This document shows positions 1-5,468 of a DNA stretch of 5,792 bases, piece after piece. The stretch is from Comamonadaceae bacterium (lineage in GTDB: Bacteria; Pseudomonadota; Gammaproteobacteria; Burkholderiales; Burkholderiaceae_C). The DNA is taken from contig JAIXXW010000073.1 of assembly GCA_027490555.1 (NCBI GenBank), positions 1 through 5,792 on the forward strand. Direction: 5' to 3'. Numbering within the stretch: position 1 is the first letter of the stretch; every line of letters starts with the position of its first letter. A program made the translations under genes and the position numbers. The notes beneath the pieces were generated by a model. The model was not told the DNA's origin and ran no database searches. It worked only from the letters and a program-made list of their open reading frames with translations.

Positions 1-1
1 A

Positions 2-118
2 CCCACCCAGCTGACGGTGTACGCCCGCTACACCCGGCGCGGCGGCCTGGACATCAACCCCTGGCGCACCAGCCATCCGGGCAACCTGCCACCCAATGTG
101 CGCACGGCGCGGCAGTGA
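2..118 (+). CDS. queF: NADPH-dependent 7-cyano-7-deazaguanine reductase QueF, C-terminal part
   Basis: QueF reduces the nitrile of preQ0 to the amine of preQ1 with NADPH, a cytosolic step of queuosine tRNA modification. Only the last 38 codons are inside the window, and the gene enters from the left. The visible peptide contains VYARYTRRGGLDINPWR, which I recognise as the highly conserved C-terminal block of the long, YqcD/E. coli-like QueF proteins; the RRGG-D-NPWR signature is distinctive. The reading frame is fixed by this motif and closed by TGA at 116-118. The catalytic Cys/Asp region lies outside the window and cannot be checked. It is a core metabolic gene, so it probably marks the boundary between conserved chromosome and the TA-rich accessory region to the right. 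Identification rests on motif memory and is strong despite the short length. Confidence 0.93.
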   Translation, partial: PTQLTVYARYTRRGGLDINPWRTSHPGNLPPNVRTARQ

Positions 119-264
119 ATCAAGTCAGTGGGGCCGTACCACCGACAAGTGCAGTCCGGTGGCGTGCAAGACAGCCAGCGCCAGCAGCCCGTCGGCATCA
201 AACGGTGCTAGAGGGTTTTGAGAGACTTGAACCATTGATTTCGTAGTGCTATATTGCCAGCAAT
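119..264. other. Intergenic region between queF and the PIN toxin
   Basis: This 146-base gap has no convincing gene. A perfect 6-bp inverted repeat, CCACCG at 139-144 and CGGTGG at 157-162, encloses a 12-base loop. It has no T-run after it, so it is not a recognisable intrinsic terminator, although it could be a weak transcription-end hairpin for queF. The last 40 bases hold the promoter/operator of the PIN toxin. Confidence 0.5.
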
Positions 265-266
265 AT
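227..266 (+). promoter_or_regulatory. Promoter and palindromic operator of the PIN-RHH toxin-antitoxin operon
   Basis: A sigma-70-like promoter is visible: -35 TTGAAC at 227-232, a 17-base spacer, and -10 TATATT at 250-255. A perfect 7-bp inverted repeat, ATATTGC at 251-257 and GCAATAT at 260-266, covers the -10 and runs into the toxin ATG at 265. The expected transcription start near 262 is only about three bases before the ATG, and no Shine-Dalgarno sequence precedes it. An RHH antitoxin bound here would block RNA polymerase directly, as RHH antitoxins commonly do with their own promoters. Promoter quality and palindrome are seen; binding by the downstream antitoxin is inferred. Confidence 0.68.
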
Positions 267-693
267 GAAATATGTCCTTGACAACAATGTGCTCGTAGCC
301 GCAGTGCGCAGCCCCGCTGGTGCATCGGCTGAAATTTTGCGTCGCGTGCTGGTGAAGCAATTGGGCGCTTTGTGCAGCGTGCCTTTGTTCATGGAATACG
401 AAGCTGTTTTGTTGCGGCCGGAGCATTTGGCTGCAGCGGGTGCGCATGCTGATCAAGTGATCAACTTGCTCGATGCTTTGGCTGGCGTGGTGATTCGGGT
501 GGAGATTCAGTTTTTGTGGCGTCCACAATTGCGTGATCCCAACGATGATTTGGTGTTGGAGTTGGCCGTGAATGGCCAAGGACTGGGTGATTCGGTGGCC
601 ATCATCACGTCCAATCAAAAAGATTTTTTGCCAAAAGCGAGTAACTTTGGAATCGGTGTCATGACGCCACGGCAATTTTTTCAAGGAGCCTGA
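265..693 (+). CDS. PIN-domain toxin of a type II toxin-antitoxin system (COG1569-like)
   Basis: This is a 142-residue PIN-fold protein, the usual length for the family, and probably a Mg2+-dependent endoribonuclease inhibited by its antitoxin. It opens with the N-terminal strand MKYVLDNNVLV carrying the first acidic residue D6. A second acidic position is E44 or E46 in FMEYEAVL. The RDPNDD block (about 90-95, with D91, D94 and D95) and the C-terminal TSNQKDF (D120) fit the remaining conserved positions of the PIN_3 / 'putative toxin, PIN family' group. The start is forced: an in-frame TAG lies at 244-246, no other ATG intervenes, and a later start would remove D6. There is no ribosome binding site, and the start codon overlaps the operator palindrome. 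The antitoxin follows one base after the stop, so the order is toxin first. The natural RNA target cannot be read from the sequence. The gene looks more AT-rich than the helicase region, consistent with acquisition. Confidence 0.87.
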   Translation: MKYVLDNNVLVAAVRSPAGASAEILRRVLVKQLGALCSVPLFMEYEAVLLRPEHLAAAGAHADQVINLLDALAGVVIRVEIQFLWRPQLRDPNDDLVLELAVNGQGLGDSVAIITSNQKDFLPKASNFGIGVMTPRQFFQGA

Positions 694-694
694 T

Positions 695-946
695 ATGGGA
701 ACTCAAAGCAATTACGCCCTGCGTTTGCCGCTGTCGTTAAAGGTGGGGGCAGAGCAAGTAGCCCGTGAAGACGGCACCACCTTGAACCAATTCATTGTGA
801 GTGCTGTGGCTGAAAAGCTCTCGGCCATGAAAACCGCCGACTACTTTGCACAACGGGCGCAACGTGGCGATGTCAATGCAGCGCTGGCATTCTTGAGCCG
901 TCAAGGAGGGCAAGCGCCTGACGATCAGGATGTGTTGCCTTCTTGA
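695..946 (+). CDS. Ribbon-helix-helix antitoxin partner of the PIN toxin
   Basis: This 83-residue protein has an N-terminal RHH (Arc/CopG/HicB-like) DNA-binding fold. A short strand NYALRLP (about 6-12) is followed by a helix to about residue 25, a turn with DGTTLNQFI, and a second helix to about residue 45, as in HicB-type antitoxins. The rest (FAQRAQRGD..ALAFLSRQGG.AP) is polar and is expected to wrap the toxin. Such proteins neutralise the PIN toxin and repress their own promoter; the likely operator is the palindrome at 251-266. The ATG is one base after the toxin TGA, and a strong Shine-Dalgarno sequence AAGGAG lies at 683-688 inside the end of the toxin gene. This contrasts with the missing site of the toxin and should favour antitoxin synthesis. 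Family membership is clear; the pairing follows from the one-base spacing. Confidence 0.83.
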   Translation: MGTQSNYALRLPLSLKVGAEQVAREDGTTLNQFIVSAVAEKLSAMKTADYFAQRAQRGDVNAALAFLSRQGGQAPDDQDVLPS

Positions 947-984
947 GGCCTGCAACGCCTTGCTGGCCAACTCAACCAATTTTT
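943..984 (+). terminator. Possible weak rho-independent terminator after the PIN-RHH operon
   Basis: An imperfect hairpin can be drawn from TTGAG plus GCC (943-950) against GGC plus CTCAA (965-975), with a three-base bulge (968-970) and a loop of about 14 bases. It is followed by TTTTT at 980-984. The stem is short and bulged, so termination would be partial. If real, it separates the TA operon from the transporter that starts at 989. Confidence 0.3.
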
Positions 985-988
985 CAAC

Positions 989-1432
989 ATGTCCCCCACC
1001 ACCCGCCGCGTTGTCCAGGCCTTGTTGTACGAGGCCATAGCGATTGCCGTGGTCGGGCCGGTGTTGAGCCTGGCTTTTGACAAGCCGGCCACCTCCACTT
1101 TGGGCCTGGCAGTGGTCTTGTCGGGCATCGCCCTGACGTGGAACTACGTCTTCAACGGGTTGTTTGAGCGCTGGGAGTCGCGCCAATCGGTGCGTGGCCG
1201 ATCATTTGCAAGACGGCTGGCCCACGGGGCCGGTTTTGAGGGCGGTCTGGTGGTCATCCTCTTGCCCGTCATGTCGCTGTGGCTGGACATTTCGATCACC
1301 ACAGCCTTCTTGGCCAACCTGGGCCTGCTGGCCTTCTTTTTCTTTTATGCCATCGCCTTCACCTGGTGCTTTGACCGGGTCTTTGGCTTGCCCGCTTCTG
1401 CCCAGGCGGGCGGTGTCCAACAGAGTGGATGA
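989..1432 (+). CDS. PACE-family multidrug efflux transporter (AceI-like)
   Basis: This is a 147-residue inner-membrane protein of the proteobacterial antimicrobial compound efflux (PACE) family, made of two bacterial transmembrane pair domains. Proton-coupled export of biocides such as chlorhexidine is known for Acinetobacter AceI; the substrate here is unknown. Four hydrophobic segments are visible at about residues 8-28, 38-57, 82-101 and 105-128. The essential acidic residue of AceI, Glu15, is matched exactly by E15 in LLYEAIAI. The family's WNYVFNGLFE block follows TM2 (about 51-60), and the C-terminal half ends in the typical FDRVFGLP. The length fits the family, so the gene looks intact. 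No Shine-Dalgarno sequence precedes the ATG. The gene begins 42 bases after the antitoxin and ends 45 bases before the Fic start. It may rely on readthrough from the TA promoter or on an unseen promoter inside the antitoxin gene. Confidence 0.88.
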   Translation: MSPTTRRVVQALLYEAIAIAVVGPVLSLAFDKPATSTLGLAVVLSGIALTWNYVFNGLFERWESRQSVRGRSFARRLAHGAGFEGGLVVILLPVMSLWLDISITTAFLANLGLLAFFFFYAIAFTWCFDRVFGLPASAQAGGVQQSG

Positions 1433-1442
1433 TCTGATTTTC

Positions 1443-1477
1443 TTTCTATTCATATCATAAATTGATATGATTAAGCC
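1443..1477 (+). promoter_or_regulatory. Promoter and palindromic operator of the fic-helicase operon
   Basis: A perfect inverted repeat with 8-bp arms lies directly before the Fic gene: TCATATCA at 1450-1457 and TGATATGA at 1463-1470, with spacer TAAAT. A near-consensus -10, TATGAT at 1466-1471, lies in the right arm. The best-spaced -35 (TTTCTA, 1443-1448, 17-base spacer) is poor, so the promoter may be weak or helped by an activator. Transcription would start about seven bases after the -10, at or next to the A of the ATG at 1478, giving a leaderless mRNA. The winged-helix domain at the end of the Fic protein is a candidate binder; this is inference. Confidence 0.6.
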
Positions 1478-2683
1478 ATGAAATCACATCAACGCTGGAT
1501 TTGGCAGCTGCCTGAGTGGCCAGGACTGGTGTTTGATGCTCAACGGGTCCAGGACCACTTGGCTGCGGCCAGAAACGCCCAAGGGGTTCTCTTGGGCAAA
1601 GCCGAGGCGATTGGCCTGGAGGGGCTGCAGCCCCACATCCGTGACTCACTGACACAAGAGGCACTGACCACCTCCGCGATTGAAGGCGAGAAACTGGACC
1701 CTGAAAGTGTTCGCTCTTTCGTGGCCCGGCGCCTAGGGCTCGACACGTCGGGTGCCCCCGTGCGCGAAGGCAGGCGCAACATCGAGGGACTGATTGATGT
1801 ATTGCAAGACGCCACCCTCAACACCGATTCACCGTTGACGCTGGAGCGGCTGTGCAGTTGGCACGGGGCGCTCTTCCCCACGGGTTTTTCGGGCATGCAG
1901 CGCATCGATGTGGGCGCTCTGCGTTCGGTGTCCATGGAAATCGTCAGCGGCGCTGTGGGTCGCAGCAAGTTGCATTACGCCGCGCCGCCTGCAGATGGCC
2001 TGGCTGGCCAAGTGGACGCTTTTTTGAAGTGGTTCAACCAAACGCAGCCCAAGGTCGGCACTCTCCCCATGGACGGTCTGGTGCGTGCCGCTCTTTCGCA
2101 CCTGTGGTTTGAGACGCTGCACCCTTTTGACGATGGCAACGGGCGTATTGGCCGCGCCATCTTGCAACTGGCACTGGGCCAAGACATGGGCCAGCCCGGA
2201 CGCATCGTGACGCTGTCGCGACAAATCGAATCCAACAAAGACAGCTATTACAGCGAGCTGGAGCGTGCGCAGCGAGCCAAAAGCATGGATGTGACGGCTT
2301 GGGTTGAATGGATGCTGCAACAAATTACGCTGGCCAGCGAATTCGCCAACCGGACCATGGATTCGGCCATTCAACGCATCCGGTTTCAGACCCAAATGTC
2401 TTTGGTTCGTCTGAACGAGCGTCAGCAAAAAACCATGAAGAAGCTGCTCGATGCTGGCCCTCAGGGTTATGAGGGTGGCATGACGACGCGCAAGCACGAG
2501 CGCATCGCACAAACATCCACGCCCACGGCAGCCCGTGACCTGATTGAGCTGGAACGACTGGGGTTGCTCACACGATACGGTGACGGCCGCTCGACGCGGT
2601 ATTACCCAGCGATAGAAGGCTGGGCCGAGGACGAAGCCAAGTGGGGTCAAGCCAGCAAGAAAGCTGACGGTGCGACGGATTGA
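1478..2683 (+). CDS. Fic family protein adenylyltransferase (class II, DUF4172 N-terminus, winged-helix C-terminus)
   Basis: This 401-residue Fic enzyme is expected to transfer AMP (or another nucleotide moiety) from a nucleotide to a Ser, Thr or Tyr hydroxyl of a target protein. The N-terminus (RWIWQLPEWPGLVFD to about residue 95) is the DUF4172 region. It carries the inhibitory helix motif (S/T)xxxE(G/N) as TSAIEG (65-70), with E69 as the predicted inhibitory glutamate, which defines a class II Fic. The active-site loop HPFDDGNGRIGR (215-226) is complete: H215 base, F217, D219 metal ligand, R223 and R226. Residues about 312-382 (LNERQQKTMKKLL to GDGRSTRYYP) form the winged helix usual for this subfamily. 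The start is forced by an in-frame TAA at 1472-1474 and by the conserved WIWQ block just after it. There is no Shine-Dalgarno sequence. The TGA overlaps the helicase TTG start, suggesting translational coupling. The target protein is unknown. Confidence 0.93.
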   Translation: MKSHQRWIWQLPEWPGLVFDAQRVQDHLAAARNAQGVLLGKAEAIGLEGLQPHIRDSLTQEALTTSAIEGEKLDPESVRSFVARRLGLDTSGAPVREGRRNIEGLIDVLQDATLNTDSPLTLERLCSWHGALFPTGFSGMQRIDVGALRSVSMEIVSGAVGRSKLHYAAPPADGLAGQVDAFLKWFNQTQPKVGTLPMDGLVRAALSHLWFETLHPFDDGNGRIGRAILQLALGQDMGQPGRIVTLSRQIESNKDSYYSELERAQRAKSMDVTAWVEWMLQQITLASEFANRTMDSAIQRIRFQTQMSLVRLNERQQKTMKKLLDAGPQGYEGGMTTRKHERIAQTSTPTAARDLIELERLGLLTRYGDGRSTRYYPAIEGWAEDEAKWGQASKKADGATD

Positions 2684-4719
2684 GCAAGCAAGACCCGACC
2701 CCCACCACCTCTGACCCTGTTCAAGATGCTGTCCAAAGTGAGTTGCGCCGTGTGCGCACCCTCTTGCAGCTGGAGCAGCAGGAAGAGCAGGCGCAGTTCA
2801 AGCTCAAAAACGCCAGTGCCAGCATCAAGGAACGCCGTCGGCGTGGCCTGACCTGGTACCCCGTCACCATCACCCACGAAGACATTGGCTTTGGCGGCAA
2901 GGTGGTGCTGGAGCTGGAGCGCCCCGCGCACCGGCAAGACCTGCACCTGTTTCAGGTGGGGGCGAGTGCCGCGCTGTTCAGCAGTGCGCCCGGCTATTCG
3001 GGGCCTGATCGGCCTGTGGTCAGTGGCGTGGTGACCCGCGTGCGACGCAACAAGCTGCTGCTGGCCACCACCAAAGACGCGTTGCCCGACTGGGTGCGGG
3101 ACGGCTGCACCCTCAACGGCAGCACCCTGGGCATCGACCTGACCTTTGACGAGGTCAGCTACCGCGAGATGCACCAAGCCCTGAGCGCGGTCATGGCCGC
3201 ACACGCCAGCCGCTTGGCCGAGCTGCGCGACGTGCTGCTGGGCGCCCAGCCCGCCCGCTTTCGCGCGCCCCAAGCCGACGACCTGTTTTACCCCAGTGCG
3301 CTCAACGACTCGCAGCTGGCGGCGGTGCGCCATGTGGTCACGGCGCAAGACGTGGCCATCATCCACGGCCCGCCCGGCACCGGCAAAACCACCACCCTGG
3401 TGCAGGCCATCTTGGAGACCATCCGCCGCGAGCGGCGTGTGCTGGTGTGCGCCCCCTCGAACACCGCCGTGGACCTGCTGACCGAAAAGCTGGCCGAGCG
3501 TGGTGTCAACGTCATCCGCCTGGGCAACCCCAGCCGCGTGTCCGACCTGCTGCTGCAGCACACCCTGGATGCCGGGGTGATGGCCCACGCCAGCTACGCC
3601 AAGGTGCACGCCATGCGCCAAACCGCTGCCCAGCACAGAGAGACGGCCAGCGAACATGTGCGCCACTATGGTCTGGAGGAACGACAACACCGCCAGTGGT
3701 TGCGCGAAGAAGCGCGCACACTGCGCCAAGCCGCCGACGATTTGGAGCGCTTCATCACCGAGGACGTGCTCGAATCGGTGCAAGTCATCACTTGCACGCT
3801 GGTGGGCGCCAGCCACCGCCACATTCGCCACCTGGGCTTTGAGACCGTGTTCATCGACGAAGCCGCCCAGGCCCTGGAGCCCGGTTGCTGGATTCCCATT
3901 GCCAAGGGCGAACGCCTGGTCTTGGCGGGCGACCACCACCAGCTGCCGCCCACCGTCAAAAGCGACAAAGCCGCCCGCGAAGGCCTGCGCGAAACCCTGT
4001 TTGAAAAGTGCATCCAGCGCCAACCCCACACGGCCCGCATGCTGAAGGTGCAATACCGCATGCACGCGCAGATCATGGGCTTCAGCTCGGAGAAGTTTTA
4101 TGGCGGCCAACTGGTGCCGCACCCCAGCGTGCATCACGCCGACCTGGCCGCCTATGACCCGCGCTTTGATGACCCGCGCTTTGCGCCCGACTCGCCGGTG
4201 GAATTCATCGACACGGCCGGCTGCGGCTTTGCGGAAGCTGCCATCCCCGAAAGCCGCTCCACCGCCAACCCCGAAGAAGCCCACTTGTTGCTGCAGCGCC
4301 TGGCGCAGCTGCTGGCGCTGGGCGAACCCACTGCGCCCGACCAACGCCCACTGACCATTGGCGTGATCGCACCGTACCGCGCCCAAATCAACTACTTGAA
4401 AGACGCCATCGAAGACAGCGCCATGCTGAACGATTGGCTGCTGCAACGCAGGCTGAGTGTGGGCACCGTCGACGCGTTTCAGGGCCAAGAGCGCGACATC
4501 ATCGCCATCACCCTGACGCGCAGCAACCCCCAAGGCGAGGTCGGCTTTCTGTCCGACATCCGCCGCATGAACGTGGGCATGACTCGCGCACGGCGCAAGC
4601 TGCTGCTGGTGGGCGACTCGTCCACGCTGTGCAGGCTTCCGTTTTTTGGGGAGTTGTTGGCGTATGTGAAGGCGGTGGGGGGCTACCGCACGGCGCATGA
4701 GATGGGCAACCAGTCCTGA
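2680..4719 (+). CDS. Superfamily 1B helicase, UPF1/IGHMBP2-like (DNA2/NAM7 family)
   Basis: This 679-residue ATP-dependent nucleic acid helicase has all the core motifs of the UPF1-like group: Q-motif LNDSQLAAVRHV (about 207-218), Walker A GPPGTGKTT (230-238), Walker B/II DEAAQ (393-397), III AGDHHQLPPT (416-425), IV QYRMH (458-462), V GTVDAFQGQE (595-604) and VI RRMNVGMTRARR (628-639). The N-terminal region (about 1-140) includes a basic stretch and a beta-rich segment like the OB-fold domain of IGHMBP2-type proteins. The charged helical insert at about 305-365 fits the stalk/1B region. The start is TTG at 2680-2682, overlapping the Fic TGA at 2681-2683. An in-frame TGA at 2665-2667 rules out any longer form, and the next candidate starts are TTG and GTG codons over 20 residues downstream. 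No strong Shine-Dalgarno sequence is seen, so expression probably depends on coupling to Fic translation. Its substrate (RNA, DNA or both) cannot be read from sequence. The motif VI coding segment recurs diverged at 5469-5542. Confidence 0.9.
   Translation: MSKQDPTPTTSDPVQDAVQSELRRVRTLLQLEQQEEQAQFKLKNASASIKERRRRGLTWYPVTITHEDIGFGGKVVLELERPAHRQDLHLFQVGASAALFSSAPGYSGPDRPVVSGVVTRVRRNKLLLATTKDALPDWVRDGCTLNGSTLGIDLTFDEVSYREMHQALSAVMAAHASRLAELRDVLLGAQPARFRAPQADDLFYPSALNDSQLAAVRHVVTAQDVAIIHGPPGTGKTTTLVQAILETIRRERRVLVCAPSNTAVDLLTEKLAERGVNVIRLGNPSRVSDLLLQHTLDAGVMAHASYAKVHAMRQTAAQHRETASEHVRHYGLEERQHRQWLREEARTLRQAADDLERFITEDVLESVQVITCTLVGASHRHIRHLGFETVFIDEAAQALEPGCWIPIAKGERLVLAGDHHQLPPTVKSDKAAREGLRETLFEKCIQRQPHTARMLKVQYRMHAQIMGFSSEKFYGGQLVPHPSVHHADLAAYDPRFDDPRFAPDSPVEFIDTAGCGFAEAAIPESRSTANPEEAHLLLQRLAQLLALGEPTAPDQRPLTIGVIAPYRAQINYLKDAIEDSAMLNDWLLQRRLSVGTVDAFQGQERDIIAITLTRSNPQGEVGFLSDIRRMNVGMTRARRKLLLVGDSSTLCRLPFFGELLAYVKAVGGYRTAHEMGNQS
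4521..4595 (+). repeat. Direct repeat, copy 1 (inside helicase gene, motif VI)
   Basis: This 75-base stretch encodes the helicase segment from SNPQGE to the MTRAR of motif VI. It recurs in the same orientation at 5469-5542. By my alignment there are seven mismatches, six of them transitions, and one single-base gap. It is an ordinary part of the intact gene here; it matters because of the second copy 870 bases further on. Confidence 0.85.
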
Positions 4720-4769
4720 CTCGGGGATTGCCATTGCGAAGGTTGTCACGCTAAGCTAACGCACAAAAA

Positions 4770-4815
4770 TTGCCTACATGCTGACAAAGCATGGATAAAG
4801 CGAGACCTAGGGGAG
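4770..4815 (+). promoter_or_regulatory. Possible promoter, operator and ribosome binding site of the HigBA-like module
   Basis: A perfect 6-bp inverted repeat, CATGCT at 4777-4782 and AGCATG at 4788-4793, lies exactly between a modest -35 (TTGCCT, 4770-4775) and a modest -10 (GATAAA, 4794-4799, 18-base spacer). A strong Shine-Dalgarno sequence AGGGGAG at 4809-4815 is placed four bases before the ATG at 4820. Repression by the XRE antitoxin is plausible from the position of the repeat but is inferred. No intrinsic terminator for the helicase is seen in the 100 bases before the module. Confidence 0.4.
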
Positions 4816-4819
4816 CAGC

Positions 4820-4900
4820 ATGAAAAAGCCAAAAGATAGCAAAAAGGCTATACTCGAAACCCAATGGACTGTGACCCTGCATCCACTGGCGGATGCGTGA
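4820..4900 (+). pseudogene. Displaced N-terminal fragment of the RelE/ParE-type toxin (frameshifted)
   Basis: ATG 4820 opens a 26-codon frame behind a strong Shine-Dalgarno sequence and ends at TGA 4898-4900. Its end, WTVTLHPLADA, is the first beta strand and turn expected for Gp49/HigB-like toxins, whose body continues in another frame as ELQTIPADMQARF. Dropping one base at 4898 joins GCG to GAA and gives a continuous protein of about 119 residues beginning MKKPKDSKK. The simplest reading is that 4820 is the ancestral start and that a one-base insertion broke the gene. A sequencing error, or less likely programmed frameshifting, would look the same. Confidence 0.7.
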
Positions 4901-5180
4901 ATTGCAGACCATACCCGCCGATATGCAAGCCCGGTTTTTGCACATCGGTGAAATGCTGGAAGAGCTTGGGCCGCAGCATGTGGGCTTGCCGCTCATACGG
5001 CCGCTGGAAAGCAAGCTGTGGGAAATGCGCTTGACGGGCCGCGATGGCATTGCCCGTGCCGTTTACGCCGCCGTTCATGGGCGCACTTTGCTGGTGCTGC
5101 ATGTGTTTGTGAAAAAGACGCAGACCACACCACGAAGCGCGATTGAAACCGCATTGAAACGCCTGGAGGAATCGACGTGA
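4893..5180 (+). CDS. RelE/ParE-superfamily toxin body (phage Gp49 / HigB-like), N-terminally shortened
   Basis: The frame has 95 residues and matches the Gp49-like (DUF891) toxins, which are usually ribosome-dependent mRNA endonucleases of HigB type. Recognisable blocks are ADMQARFLHIGEMLEELG (about 9-26), LESKLWEMRLTGRDGIARAVY (38-58) and the C-terminal HVFVKKTQTTPRSAIETALKR (70-90), with the basic KK-TP-E signature of the family. From ATG 4893 it lacks the first beta strand, which sits in another frame upstream (4820-4900). That ATG has no good ribosome binding site of its own, but it overlaps the upstream TGA region (ATG 4893-4895, TGA 4898-4900). Terminating ribosomes could therefore reinitiate. 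The 3' end overlaps the antitoxin GTG by four bases. Activity as a toxin is doubtful unless the frameshift is an error or is bypassed, while the antitoxin reading frame is intact. Confidence 0.75.
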   Translation: MRELQTIPADMQARFLHIGEMLEELGPQHVGLPLIRPLESKLWEMRLTGRDGIARAVYAAVHGRTLLVLHVFVKKTQTTPRSAIETALKRLEEST

Positions 5181-5464
5181 AAAGCTTGAAAGACGTGAAA
5201 GCCCAACTGCTGGCCAACCCCGCCGTTCGCCAAGCCTATGACGCACAAGCGCCCGAGTTTGAGCTGGCCCGCGAACTCATTGCAGCACGCACGAAAGCAG
5301 GCCTGACGCAAGGCGATGTGGCCGCACGCATGGGCACGACCCAAAGCGTGGTGGCACGCATCGAAAGTGGCAGGGGCACACCATCCATGCGAACCGTCCA
5401 ACGCTTTGCAAGCGCCGTGGGCGCACGTGCCGTGGTGCGCATGGAGCCTTTGTCGGCTGCATGA
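5177..5464 (+). CDS. XRE-family HigA-like antitoxin
   Basis: This is a 95-residue DNA-binding antitoxin of the Cro/C1-type helix-turn-helix class that accompanies Gp49/HigB-like toxins. The HTH spans about residues 30-86, with LTQGDVAARMGTTQSVVARIESGRGTPS carrying the typical XRE signature (helix 2 after LTQ, recognition helix TQSVVARIE, then GRGTPS). The N-terminal 30 residues form a helical extension that probably contacts the toxin. It starts at GTG 5177-5179, which overlaps the toxin TGA (5178-5180), and has a good Shine-Dalgarno sequence GGAGGA at 5165-5170. Toxin-first order with a four-base overlap is usual for this family. It should bind the toxin and repress the module promoter, perhaps at the repeat at 4777-4793. 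With the toxin frameshifted, it may persist as an orphan repressor. Confidence 0.88.
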   Translation: MKSLKDVKAQLLANPAVRQAYDAQAPEFELARELIAARTKAGLTQGDVAARMGTTQSVVARIESGRGTPSMRTVQRFASAVGARAVVRMEPLSAA

Positions 5465-5468
5465 CCTT

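Noticed and set aside
139..162. CCACCG/CGGTGG inverted repeat after queF as an intrinsic terminator
   Set aside because: There is no T-run after it, and the loop is long for a short stem.
125..325. 66-codon minus-strand frame whose end reads PFDADGLLALAVLHATGLHLSVVRPH
   Set aside because: The tail has a protein-like composition and could be a relic, but the start overlaps the PIN toxin and its promoter, and I recognise no family.
1829..2650. 273-codon minus-strand frame opposite the Fic gene
   Set aside because: It overlaps the fully conserved Fic sequence and shows no recognisable domain; it is a shadow of GC-biased codon use.
2647..4749. 700-codon open frame on the minus strand opposite the helicase
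   Set aside because: It is antisense to a gene with every helicase motif intact; its His/Gln/Gly/Ala-rich composition is what the complement of GC-rich codons produces.
4893..4901. Programmed frameshift signal in the toxin gene
   Set aside because: The GCG TGA context lacks a slippery run, and no upstream Shine-Dalgarno-like stimulator at prfB spacing is evident; simple mutation explains it better.
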